Assembly: GCA_949825045.1 (NCBI GenBank) | Contig: OX463807.1 | Location: 39,824,749-39,888,748, forward strand | From: Argyresthia goedartella | Taxonomy: Eukaryota > Arthropoda > Insecta > Lepidoptera > Argyresthiidae | Length of the DNA: 64,000 nucleotides | Direction of reading: 5' to 3' | Shown here: piece after piece, positions 31,145 to 40,337 of the stretch | Layout: each line of letters opens with the position of its first letter | How positions within the stretch are numbered: the stretch's first letter is position 1 | Program-made: the position numbers and the translations under genes | Notes under the pieces: model-generated | Told to the model about the DNA's origin: nothing | Databases searched by the model: none | Seen by the model: only the letters and a program-made list of their open reading frames with translations

Positions 31145-31512
31145 AGAGGCTACCTAAGCGTGCTCTAACGAATGTGGATTTAATGAAATATGCAAAAGTA
31201 ATACCTTACTTTCGTGGGGTCTACATGAAAGATGCTCTGCCAAGAAAACCAAGAAGTATAGAATGTGGCATAATAAATTTGGACGATTCTTACAAGGAAG
31301 GAACGCACTGGGTAGCCTACATAAAATTTAATGACTATTATGAATACTTTGATAGTTTCGGAGACTTGAAACCACCCGTTGAAGTTGTAAAATATCTAAA
31401 TACTCCTAACTTATATTATAACTATACCCGTTATCAAACTTACAATAGCACAAACTGTGGACATTTATGTTTAAAGTTTTTGTTCGATTTTTGGAATAAA
31501 CATGATGTATAA
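31138..31512 (+). CDS. Adenain-like cysteine protease
   Basis: The protease frame is open from 31138. The first in-frame ATG is at 31183, after a GTG at 31174, yet the codons before it look coding (a Lys/Arg/Leu-rich lead ending ALTNVDL). Catalytic features of the adenovirus/Ulp1 fold are GTHWVAY (His), YFDSFG (Asp) and NSTNCGHLCLKFL (nucleophile Cys). It would mature the capsid proteins. About 110-125 aa, shorter than adenovirus protease. Translation either initiates at 31174/31183 or depends on frameshifting from the PLA2 gene. Confidence 0.88.
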   Translation: MLKRLPKRALTNVDLMKYAKVIPYFRGVYMKDALPRKPRSIECGIINLDDSYKEGTHWVAYIKFNDYYEYFDSFGDLKPPVEVVKYLNTPNLYYNYTRYQTYNSTNCGHLCLKFLFDFWNKHDV

Positions 31513-31548
31513 AAAAGATGTCAGCGTTTATTTTACACCATTGTTACA

Positions 31549-32220
31549 ATGTCCTTCACCCTATCCATAACTGGCAATGAGTCACTTTTGACGACTACAT
31601 ATTCCCCTACGCTAGAACTAGATGGTGAATATGAGTGCGCTCTGCTATATTTATCTACATTTAACTCCATCCCAAACATTGATACCAAAAATAACAAGTT
31701 TTACTATGGTGAAAATGGTAGTATAGAAATTCCTGAAGGGGTTTACGAGTTGCAGGATATAAACGATTTTTTGAAAGGAAAACTGAACGATGTAAACTTT
31801 AATTTAACGTGCAATAATAATACATTAAGAACACATATTATTGGCACGAAAGATATTCATTTTGAGAAAAAAAATAGTTTAGGTAATTTATTAGGATTCG
31901 GTAGACAGTTGCTCAAAGCGAATGTACTACATGAATCACAACATCCTGTCAACATTCTTTCAACTACTGTGGTCAGGGTAGAGTGTGATGTAGTGAGCGG
32001 ATCATATATAAATGGCATGTCAAGTCACATTATACATGAGTTTGCACCTAACGTCCCTCCAGGTTATAGATTAATTGAAATACCTAAGAATATTATTTAT
32101 TTCCCAGTGAATCAAAATAACATAAGCAGCATAAATATAAGATTATTGGATATAAATAATAACTTGATTAATTTACGTGGTGAAGAAATTCAGTTGTATT
32201 TACATATTAAAAGAAAATGA
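31549..32220 (+). CDS. Penton-like minor capsid protein (single jelly roll)
   Basis: 223 aa following the protease. It starts MSFTLSITGNESLL and has beta-rich composition with FNSIPNIDTKNNKFYYG and, near the end, IPKNIIYFPVNQNNISSINI, a layout I associate with the Polinton minor capsid protein. Such proteins form pentamers at the capsid vertices. The stop overlaps the ATG of the next small gene (ATGA at 32217). No disruption is seen. Confidence 0.82.
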   Translation: MSFTLSITGNESLLTTTYSPTLELDGEYECALLYLSTFNSIPNIDTKNNKFYYGENGSIEIPEGVYELQDINDFLKGKLNDVNFNLTCNNNTLRTHIIGTKDIHFEKKNSLGNLLGFGRQLLKANVLHESQHPVNILSTTVVRVECDVVSGSYINGMSSHIIHEFAPNVPPGYRLIEIPKNIIYFPVNQNNISSINIRLLDINNNLINLRGEEIQLYLHIKRK

Positions 32221-32360
32221 TCGAATTTAATAAAACCTTACCACCGCAATCCAAAATCATTAGTCACACTCCAATCGCTCCCAAGGAAAGAACTTTAAAG
32301 AAGAAAAGACTAACATCAAAAAATAAAAAATTCCTGAAACTAATCGGACTGTTAAAATGA
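32217..32360 (+). CDS. 47-aa basic protein in an ATGA-linked gene pair
   Basis: ATG at 32217 overlaps the penton stop and its TGA (32358-32360) overlaps the hexon ATG, so it fills the gap exactly. The protein is strongly basic (Lys/Arg clusters at about 25-33 and 37-42), starts MIEFNKTLPPQSKI and ends KFLKLIGLLK. A role as DNA-condensing core peptide is plausible from charge and position but unproven. The perfect fit between overlapping start and stop codons supports it being real. Confidence 0.75.
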   Translation: MIEFNKTLPPQSKIISHTPIAPKERTLKKKRLTSKNKKFLKLIGLLK

Positions 32361-33574
32361 GTAATATACTAGATATTTTGAGTACACCTGTTTATGATAA
32401 TACCATCGACGGTGTCGAGATTCATTCGTATAAGCCATACGTGACTAGTTTTAACAGGAATGACGAAATTCGTATACCGATCAATCAACAAGATCTGTAT
32501 GTACTCCCGTCAGCTAGCACTTTATATTTGGAAGGCGCTGTTAATGTGTTCAAGAAAGACCCAAGGCAGCAGGCTGCCAGTGTACATTTTACAAATAATC
32601 CACTGCTGTTCTTTTTTCAAGATATACGATATGAACTAAATGGAGTCGAAATAGACAAAATTAAAAACGCTGGCATAACTACCACTATGAAATCATTGCT
32701 ATCTATGAATGAGAGTGAGTCGAAAATGTCAAAAGTTTGGGGTTGGGATATTAATGGAACAAAAAATAGTCAGTCAGGAAAATTTTCAGCATCTATACCA
32801 CTAAGTAATATTCTCGGATTCGCGGAGGACTACAAAAAAGTCATAATCAACTGTAAACATGAACTTGTTCTGCTGCGCAGTAACACTAACCTCAATGCAT
32901 TGAAATTAAGTACAGGAGAAGTCGTGGAAGATGTAGTAATTCATAAAATTGTATGGAGAGTTCCTCATATAAAAGTTTCTGATGTAGAAAGAATCAACCT
33001 TCTTCGGTTGTTAGAAAAAGACAGATCCATTCAAGTAGCATTTAGAAATTGGGATTTATATGAATATCCATTGTTGCCAAGAACTACGAAGCATACATGG
33101 TCCATCAAAACATCATCTCAAATAGAAAAACCTCGATACGTCATTCTAGGTTTACAAACGAACAGGAAAAATAATGCTACTACTGACATGTCGCAATTTG
33201 ATCACTGCAATTTACGTGACGTCAAAGTGTATCTGAACTCTACTTACTTTCCTTACGACAATATGAATGCGAGCTTTTCGAACGACAATATTGCTATATT
33301 ATACGAACAATACACTCGATTTCAACAGTCTTATTACGGCAGAAGAACTGAACCATTGTTGAATGCAAAAGAGTTCAAGGAATTAACACCACTGTTTGTG
33401 ATAGACTGTTCGAGGCAAAGCGATAATCTTAAATCTGGGCCGGTAGTCAATGTGCGGCTTGAACTGGAGAGTGAAGCAGAAATACCTGATCAAACCTCAG
33501 CTTATTGTCTCATACTGAACGACTGTTTGTTTGAATATAAACCGCTGAGCAATATTGTTCGAAAATTATCATGA
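32357..33574 (+). CDS. Hexon-like major capsid protein (double jelly roll)
   Basis: 405 aa, starting MSNILDILSTPVYDNTIDG. Beta-rich throughout, with FNRNDEIRIPINQQDLYVLP near residues 33-52, PLLFFFQDIRYELNGVEID near 82-100, and a second half with NLRDVKVYLNSTYFPYDN and a closing YCLILNDCLFEY. This order matches Polinton/adintovirus major capsid proteins as I know them. It would build the trimeric capsomers of an icosahedral shell. Its stop overlaps the next start (ATGA at 33571). Confidence 0.9.
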   Translation: MSNILDILSTPVYDNTIDGVEIHSYKPYVTSFNRNDEIRIPINQQDLYVLPSASTLYLEGAVNVFKKDPRQQAASVHFTNNPLLFFFQDIRYELNGVEIDKIKNAGITTTMKSLLSMNESESKMSKVWGWDINGTKNSQSGKFSASIPLSNILGFAEDYKKVIINCKHELVLLRSNTNLNALKLSTGEVVEDVVIHKIVWRVPHIKVSDVERINLLRLLEKDRSIQVAFRNWDLYEYPLLPRTTKHTWSIKTSSQIEKPRYVILGLQTNRKNNATTDMSQFDHCNLRDVKVYLNSTYFPYDNMNASFSNDNIAILYEQYTRFQQSYYGRRTEPLLNAKEFKELTPLFVIDCSRQSDNLKSGPVVNVRLELESEAEIPDQTSAYCLILNDCLFEYKPLSNIVRKLS

Positions 33575-34068
33575 ATAGCACAAATGCATTGTTCGTGGAT
33601 TTACAAGGATTTAAAAACGATAATAATGGCTTCATTGTTAAAGAACTTGCGTTAGCAACGAATGAGTACACTCAAATTTTTCTCATAAAACCTCCATTCC
33701 CATATCGATGTTTAACTAGTTCTGAAAAAAAATGCGTCAAATGGATTGAGAATAACCTTGGATATAGATGGGCTGATGGACACATTGATTTCATACAGTT
33801 CAAGAGGATAATAGTACCATACCTAGAAAATAAACTTGTATTCGTTAAAGGTTTAGAAAAATCGAAGTGGATTAAAGACCTCTGTGACATTTGTACTGTA
33901 AAGAATATAGAAGATATCGGATGTCCAAGTTTAATGCAGCTATTTAAAACTTACAACTCGCAGTTTATTGATTTTAGTTGTGTAACGCATAAGACTAATT
34001 ACTGTGCTTTGAGGAACGTTTTGTGTATCAAAAAATGGTTCAAAAATAATCAGCATCCAAATGTATGA
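33571..34068 (+). CDS. 165-aa protein, possible DEDD/RNase H-fold remnant
   Basis: Starts at the ATG overlapping the hexon stop. It begins with an LFVDLQGFKNDNNGFIVKEL strand-loop-strand motif like the first motif of DnaQ-type exonucleases (Asp present, the Glu position is Gln). Later come a helical middle and Cys/His residues near the end (CDIC at about 112, CVTHKTNYCALRNVLC at about 137-152). It lies last in the plus-strand capsid cluster. I do not recognise the family with certainty; a catalytically altered nuclease fold is inference. Confidence 0.7.
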   Translation: MNSTNALFVDLQGFKNDNNGFIVKELALATNEYTQIFLIKPPFPYRCLTSSEKKCVKWIENNLGYRWADGHIDFIQFKRIIVPYLENKLVFVKGLEKSKWIKDLCDICTVKNIEDIGCPSLMQLFKTYNSQFIDFSCVTHKTNYCALRNVLCIKKWFKNNQHPNV

Positions 34069-34556
34069 TAGTATTCCTACCAATTAATAATTAACTGATT
34101 GACTTAGCGAGATTAAAGAATATTTTCAATACTTTTTTGTTTTATTTCACTTTTTGATAGATTACACAAGAGAAATGAATCTGGGTCGCTTATAAAAGTC
34201 GGAAACTTAAGAATGCTAGCTTAAAGAAATGAATGAATGAATGAATGAATGAAATATTTATATATTTCGTAGTTTGATTAAGACAATTAATTACTCCTTA
34301 AAGGAAGGTATTGTATTTTATTATATTGTCTATTAAACAAAATTAGTTTTCAAGATTTATATTTAACTGACTCGAATCCATTACTCTCGAGTGTATTATA
34401 TGAATAGATTACCTTCACCAGTACCGAAATCACTTTACCAAACCATAATTATTTTATTTAAGTAAGTAACTAAATTTCATGTTTTTATTTTACTTTATGC
34501 AGGACATAAATGAAGTAATAAAAATACCAAATAATATCCATGTAAGAAAATTTATT
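34069..34556. other. Convergent intergenic region of the Polinton
   Basis: AT-rich, no gene. Contains a (GAAT)n microsatellite at 34227-34253 and lies between the last plus-strand gene and the 3' end of the minus-strand gene at 34557, so it should hold both polyadenylation sites. Confidence 0.6.
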
Positions 34557-34904
34557 TTAAACACTTGAATCATCACAGATTTTTTTACAAATTTTCTTTA
34601 TTAGGTTTTCGGACATGTCCATTATTTCGTCCACTACATCACACACAATATACTGCGCACTGACCGCTACATCATTCGACGGGGTTGATGATCCAGTCTG
34701 TGCGTTCAAATCAATTATTTCAATTTTAATCTTGTGATGTCCCTTTCTCGGCACTTTCGTAATTATAAATGATGATGTAGCTTTTCGTTTTTTCTGGAAT
34801 TTTCTTCTGTTGCTAGCTTGTCTTGCTTCCACTGAAGCGGCAACCTCATCAAAGTCCTCCAATTGTTGTTGGGCATGCGGAAACCACAGGTCCGAAGGGT
34901 CCAT
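34557..34904 (-). CDS. Small charged protein with a probable 5' UTR intron
   Basis: The best start is the Met at 34904 (MDPSDLWFP), since CAG on the minus strand at 34908-34910 looks like a 3' splice site with a pyrimidine-rich TTGGTTTACAG context. An upstream GTGAGT donor lies at 35003-34998, so a ~96-bp intron (34908-35003) would sit in the 5' UTR. The 115-aa protein has a basic middle (NRRKFQKKRKATSS) and an acidic C-terminal helix. Function unknown. Confidence 0.55.
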   Translation of the reverse strand: MDPSDLWFPHAQQQLEDFDEVAASVEARQASNRRKFQKKRKATSSFIITKVPRKGHHKIKIEIIDLNAQTGSSTPSNDVAVSAQYIVCDVVDEIMDMSENLIKKICKKICDDSSV

Positions 34905-34907
34905 TAT

Positions 34908-35003
34908 CTGTAAACCAAATAGCAATGATTAGAACAAAATAATAATAATAATAATACTACAAAACACTAAATCATATTATGTAGTAGGTAGCGTAATACT
35001 CAC
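34908..35003 (-). other. Predicted intron before the 115-aa gene
   Basis: Minus-strand donor GTGAGTATT and acceptor TTTACAG flank an AT-rich ~96-bp segment. Prediction by eye only. Confidence 0.45.
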
Positions 35004-35530
35004 GTAATAATTTGATTGAGAGCGGTACTGGTCCTATAGTGCGCTCGCCTGCTGGCCTAATGAATAATTAACATTTTCTTTGAGTCTATTTAAGCAAAAG
35101 CGAAAATGCAAGTATCATTGTATTTCAATTTGAATTCCTTGAACGCGACACGTGTTATATTCACGTTGCGACAGGTCATCGTAATTGTTTCATGGTCATC
35201 ACTTTCATGCAATATGATCTATCTTTTCGAAAACCTTTCTAAAATAAACTCTATATACAAATCCATTCTGGATGGTATCTGACGAATATACAGTCAGCTG
35301 CAGAAAAATTTAACCCTCAGTGGGGTGATTGATATACGGGTGATACTTTTATGGTGAGGATATTTTTCTCTGCAGCTGGCTGTACCTAGGTACATTTAGT
35401 AGGGTATGTTGTAAAATAAGCTTAAAAGAAACACGAAAAATAGTCCGACAACACATTACTTTATTTCAATATACCAATATTCGCTTACAAGCTATAGTTT
35501 AAAGACTAATTATATTATATTATTTACATC
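35004..35530. other. Polinton intergenic region with inverted repeat
   Basis: No gene. An imperfect inverted repeat (TACAGTCAGCTGCAG at 35290 with its complement ending at 35384) spans 35290-35384 and may be a small MITE-like remnant or an RNA hairpin. The polymerase 3' end follows at 35531. Confidence 0.55.
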
Positions 35531-38500
35531 TCAAAACGCTGATTTATGGCCCCATGAAAGAGTTGATATGTTATCTTTAAGGATGATGCGTTTGTCGTCC
35601 TTACATGATAGAGCTATTTTATTAAGCGATTGTGTAAACATTTCATGTTTTAATGACCTAAATACCGTATTTCTTTTCCTAACTAAATTATTATCTAATA
35701 ACACACGTTTATAGTCCTTAAAACTCATTGTTTTTACAACAGGTTTTTTGGTACCTTTAGCTTTTTTTATTTCAGTATTTTCGGTTTTTATACAATAAAG
35801 TTTAGATCGTAGGCCTACAAACTCAACTATGAGCTGACCTCCTAACTCATCTTTAAATAACCCAGGCACTTTTTTATTTTGCCTCCTTATACCGTATATA
35901 TTATTAACAGCGTAGTTACTAGTATCGAAGTATTGAGCAAAATTGTATTTTATATCTTTATAAACATCTTTCGTTGCTATGGAATACAGAAAACTGTCAG
36001 TGTCTGTGTAACACATTTTTATATTAGGACCATAAAAAGGTTTCATAACAGAATAGTGAAAATCGTACATGTGACTCTTAGATATTTCCAAAACAGAAAA
36101 ACCAATGTAAATCGGTTTATCGAGAGTAATTTTTTCAGGATTCATCTGGACCGCTACAAAGTTTTCTGTAAATACAGTTGAGCTGTGGTAATTAGGTCTG
36201 GCTATTAGTTGCTCTGCGCCTAGACGTTTTTTCGTTTTGTTGTTTTTATCGGACCACTGATTTACTAACTTAACGCTTAACCTTTTTTCGGTATCCTCTA
36301 AGGTTTTGCCAAAAATGCTATTATTCAATAATTTAAAAAAGTCTTGTTCAAATTGAGATTTCGCTTTTTGCCTCAATCTCGTATTTAAATCAATATATTG
36401 TTTTAAATATGGACCTTGCTTAAATTTAATAACTCTGTGTATGCTTCTTAATTTCAGTCCATGTTTGAGACACGTTTTCAAATGAATATAGTGTATAACA
36501 TAATTATATTTATCATACAAATTCGGTATCAGTTTACATGTTTTCGATCCAGGCGGTACATATTTTTGCGGGCAGAAAGGTAAATCGTTATGATGATCAT
36601 GCAGGGATTCCGGATATTCTAGATCGACTTCTAAAATGTAACCTACATCTGAATTGTCTTGTAAAGAGAGAATGTCAGAAACTTGAAACATAGGATTTTC
36701 GATCATTTCAAAGTCAGAATGCGGTAAATAACTACTTAAACCGAAACCATAAAGATTGTTCGCGTCAGCATAAATCAAGTATCTATCAGGCTCCGAGGGA
36801 TTGTAGTCCGAGAGGTACTTATTATTAGCACTGGCATAGCGGGTAGAACATAAACAGACGCCTCCGCGAATACCTTTTTGTATCATCCGAATAATTTCCA
36901 AATCATGTATTAGTTCTAATTTCACTTCTGTTTTCAACAGCATTGCATCAAAACTTAAACTGGGAGCCGTTATGTAAAAAGCTGGGTCTAACCTATAATT
37001 ATTTTTACACGTCTTTCTAAAACTCTCAAAAATATCCGTCAACAGCATTACATCTGATTTCAAGTATAGATCGGTATATTGACCAAGGTTCGACAAACGG
37101 AATACACGCCAAACACAATGAGCATGAGCATAATCTGACTCTGAAACATTCTCATCAGTTAAGCTGCTGTAGAAACACTCAGGCGGCGGTAATTTATTTT
37201 CATCATAACGTTTCCACTTATTCATGTACTCGTAAGGATAAACACCTTTACGTCTCAATAAGTCGAATTCCTGTTTATCTGGGTAGCAACGAGAGAGATG
37301 AATAAAATCTTCAACTATTAAATTTTCTGCAATTTTTTCTAAACTAGTACCTAAAAATGCAAACGAGTCAACAAAACGAACAGCCATATACTTATTATTG
37401 CTAACAGGAAAGAACTTTGTAAAAGACACATAATTTTCTTTTGTTTTTGCTATAACATTTATGTTTCCATGCATTTCACCTAGCTCTCGTATAAACAAAT
37501 GACAGTCATAGCCTGACAGATTATGGAAAAAAATAGGGACAAATGATTTGGGGAGCTTAAATCGAAGGTTACAATACTCATGTGCTGCTCCGCGGTAGCG
37601 CCCAGTCAAATGGCAATGATCTCTCACCTTTCCTTCGAATATTAACTTATTACAGAGGTAACAATATTTGGACTCCAAAAAGTTTTTCAGCTCATTTTCA
37701 GTGAGGGGTAACATGTCGATTGGATCGTTAAGAATTTTACTTATCATTTCAACATCATCGCCTAATATTTTCAAAAACTGTTGAACACAATCAGGACCTC
37801 GGTACGATCGATACCGATTTAAAGACGTATCATAGGAGCAAACAATATAATATCCGAACGCTACTGGAATATGTTTTTGAATCGTTTCCGTAAAATTCGA
37901 GTTTTTCTCCGACCGAGGTTGTAGCATAGACTCAAAATCTGCGTAAATGACAAATGGCATATCATGCATGCGTTCAAAATGTTTGAACTGTATCAATGTC
38001 CCTTTATCAGGCAACGATGTTTTCACACCACTGCACACGTGATCATTACGTTTTTTGTCACTAGAAAAAAATAACAAGCAATCATCACAGAAAAAAATTC
38101 TACCATCATGTTTAGTTATCTGAGATCTTACAAGCCTACTCAAATCCTTAATAAGACAATAATGTGTTAGCGCACCCGATTCCAAAAACAATAAATTTAT
38201 ACGATGCTTCCGCCCCTTGTGAACAGATTTGTACAAAGGTCCTACAACATCAGACTTTTCACTGAGACCATAAATATTAATACTTATGGTATCATTGTTC
38301 TTTTCAAAGATCTTAACATCCCTGAAACCTGCCGGAAACGTCATGTTTTTCGTGTTAAGCACAGTATCGAAATGAGGATATGAACTCGTTCGGTGTGAAT
38401 TTTGCTGTGCGGGAAATAAAGCTGCCATTATGCACCATAGAAAACAAAAGTTATCTGTATTCTGAATGTTGATACATGCACGTTTATATTTAATAGGTCT

Positions 38501-39085
38501 AGGAAGATCGATAAACCCTGAACCTCGCAGAGGATTATATTTGTTGATATTGACCTCCAGATATGAATTTGCTACAAAACTCCAACCACTGTCTCTCTCC
38601 TGAAATTCATCGATTTTTGCAAGTATTAAACTTACAGCGTTATTGTAAATATCTTTAAAATCATAATTTTTGCGGATGACTATATTGGGCGTAGCGAACG
38701 ATTTAATCTCCCTCTCATCATTCTTAGGTAACGAAAACTCTGCAAACAGTTCAAAATTTACTTTGACGCTATTAAAGGAGCCGATCCGCGCCTCTATCAG
38801 GTCACGTACGCGTGACCGCAGCGAGCGCAGGTAGATGCTCGGAAGGCAAGCGTTAGAGCCCGCGCCGTCCGCCGCCGCGACCATATCCGACGCTGCGCCT
38901 GGGTTGCTTATTCTGTACGATGCGATCCGACTGCGGAAAGCACTAGAAATCTTCTCAAGACCGTCACCCTTAATAACAACATTGTTGTTTTTATGTACAG
39001 TGCTACGCAAATGAGCTGAAAAACTTTTACTTTTTACAGACACATCACATGATGTACAATATACTAATCTATTATTATTCAACAT
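35531..39085 (-). CDS. Protein-primed-type family B DNA polymerase
   Basis: 1184 aa, uninterrupted. N-terminal C2H2 finger (Cys10, Cys13, His26, His32). A region near residue 212 (NTDNFCFLWC) has an OTU/papain-like Cys look. A second Cys/His finger lies near 340 (CDDCLLFFSSDKKRNDHVC). Exonuclease motif I YADFES is near 381, an endonuclease VII-like zinc site near 478-510 (CYLCNK, DHCHLTG), exonuclease II FHNLSGYDCHLF near 523 and exonuclease III YLKSDVMLL after that. Polymerase motifs are YADANNLYG near 773, LLNNSIFGKT near 925 and CYTDTDS near 1027. It would replicate the linear element, probably primed by a terminal protein. Confidence 0.96.
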   Translation of the reverse strand: MLNNNRLVYCTSCDVSVKSKSFSAHLRSTVHKNNNVVIKGDGLEKISSAFRSRIASYRISNPGAASDMVAAADGAGSNACLPSIYLRSLRSRVRDLIEARIGSFNSVKVNFELFAEFSLPKNDEREIKSFATPNIVIRKNYDFKDIYNNAVSLILAKIDEFQERDSGWSFVANSYLEVNINKYNPLRGSGFIDLPRPIKYKRACINIQNTDNFCFLWCIMAALFPAQQNSHRTSSYPHFDTVLNTKNMTFPAGFRDVKIFEKNNDTISINIYGLSEKSDVVGPLYKSVHKGRKHRINLLFLESGALTHYCLIKDLSRLVRSQITKHDGRIFFCDDCLLFFSSDKKRNDHVCSGVKTSLPDKGTLIQFKHFERMHDMPFVIYADFESMLQPRSEKNSNFTETIQKHIPVAFGYYIVCSYDTSLNRYRSYRGPDCVQQFLKILGDDVEMISKILNDPIDMLPLTENELKNFLESKYCYLCNKLIFEGKVRDHCHLTGRYRGAAHEYCNLRFKLPKSFVPIFFHNLSGYDCHLFIRELGEMHGNINVIAKTKENYVSFTKFFPVSNNKYMAVRFVDSFAFLGTSLEKIAENLIVEDFIHLSRCYPDKQEFDLLRRKGVYPYEYMNKWKRYDENKLPPPECFYSSLTDENVSESDYAHAHCVWRVFRLSNLGQYTDLYLKSDVMLLTDIFESFRKTCKNNYRLDPAFYITAPSLSFDAMLLKTEVKLELIHDLEIIRMIQKGIRGGVCLCSTRYASANNKYLSDYNPSEPDRYLIYADANNLYGFGLSSYLPHSDFEMIENPMFQVSDILSLQDNSDVGYILEVDLEYPESLHDHHNDLPFCPQKYVPPGSKTCKLIPNLYDKYNYVIHYIHLKTCLKHGLKLRSIHRVIKFKQGPYLKQYIDLNTRLRQKAKSQFEQDFFKLLNNSIFGKTLEDTEKRLSVKLVNQWSDKNNKTKKRLGAEQLIARPNYHSSTVFTENFVAVQMNPEKITLDKPIYIGFSVLEISKSHMYDFHYSVMKPFYGPNIKMCYTDTDSFLYSIATKDVYKDIKYNFAQYFDTSNYAVNNIYGIRRQNKKVPGLFKDELGGQLIVEFVGLRSKLYCIKTENTEIKKAKGTKKPVVKTMSFKDYKRVLLDNNLVRKRNTVFRSLKHEMFTQSLNKIALSCKDDKRIILKDNISTLSWGHKSAF

Positions 39086-39442
39086 CTTAATTATATGTAA
39101 GGATCAATCAAACCTGACAAATGATAATTAAACCTATCTACCTAAGTTACACCTAATTTTTTACTACCTGCCTATATGAAAAATAATACCTACCTACGAA
39201 TTAAACTTATGAAACAAAATTAATACCTATATGAAATCAGCCTATATAAATCTACAAGCACAGTAACGCTCAATACAAGTCACCTCAGTTCAATACTTTA
39301 AAATTTTTATAAAGGTGACTAGACGTGAGCGCGACTGTACTTGTCTACCTAACACCTAAAATAATAAAAATACTCTTTCATGGGACACCACACCACCTAA
39401 CAGCAAAACATGAAATGAAAAGCAAAATATCTAGTTATTTTA
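39086..39442. other. Polymerase upstream region
   Basis: No gene on either strand. AT-rich; should contain the polymerase promoter (minus sense) and the 3' end of the spliced gene. Confidence 0.5.
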
Positions 39443-40337
39443 TTATAGTTGTAAATTTTGGCTCACACGGTCGTTAAAAAACATCCCCTCCTCTGGGAAC
39501 TTCAACTTCGAACGTTTCAGCAGCTGCCTCAAAGCTGCAAATTCTGGCGATTCGTGATCGCCTTGGAGCTTAAGCGCCAACACAGCCTTCTCCCAGCGCT
39601 TCAACGGGTGAACGTTTTTTATATCAGCCACCTGATAAATCTTGAGGTCTAAATATAGCTCTCCTGGAAGATATCCTGAGCGACGCACGACTCCGTCCGC
39701 GACCCTCTTAGAATAACTGGACAACAAGCGCAGTGGTTGTTTTGCGACGTCCCCGTCGCTCTCCGAGTCTAGCGTCCTCCACTCTTCTGACTTCGGAGGC
39801 TGCTTTCGCTTGGCTTGCGTCGCTTTGCGTCTGTAAATAAAACGAATTAGTTATATTACACTGTGAATGATATCGAAAATACATGGATTACGGGGACTTG
39901 TATACACAAGATAAGTGAATTAAGTCATTTTTTTTTTTTTTTTGTTTTGCGATGAATAGAATCGTAAAACATATTTACCTAGACACCGATTCCTCGTCGT
40001 CCGACTCCTGACGACGTCGCTTCGACGGTGGCGGTGGCTTGGCGGACGTGGCCTTGGGCTTGGGCGATGCGGTCTTCTTGTTGAGAACTGATTTCGGTGT
40101 TGGCACGTACCCGGGTGGTTGAGCACTTTTCAAACTGAAACAGGAAAAAACATTTAGACACACATATTATAAATACACACTCCTGTATAATTATAATAAG
40201 GCATAATGAAAAGAAACTTCCAAATAAAGGAAACATACTTCTCAAAATATTCCTCTTCAGAATCTCCGAAGAGCTCCTGCTGTCGTCGTTTTGCCGCTGT
40301 CACCTTGGCGGTGTGAGTGGTAGATTCGTTGTCAGAC
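39443..40337 (-). CDS. Spliced charged gene inside the Polinton (at least three exons)
   Basis: Exons on the minus strand: 40337-40239, 40134-39979, 39830-39443 (stop at 39443). All junctions have GT-AG ends (donors GTATGT, GTAAAT; acceptors TTTCAG, TTTACAG) and the frame is kept across both introns. The start exon upstream of 40337 is unresolved. The visible part is over 210 aa: acidic/Ser start, a Lys/Pro/Arg-rich middle with SKRRRQESDDEESVS (nuclear-localisation-like), and a well-structured C-terminus with RSGYLPGELYLDLKIY, HPLKRWEKAVLALK and FPEEGMFFNDRVSQNL. Exons are GC-rich compared with the other Polinton genes. I do not recognise the family. Confidence 0.65.
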
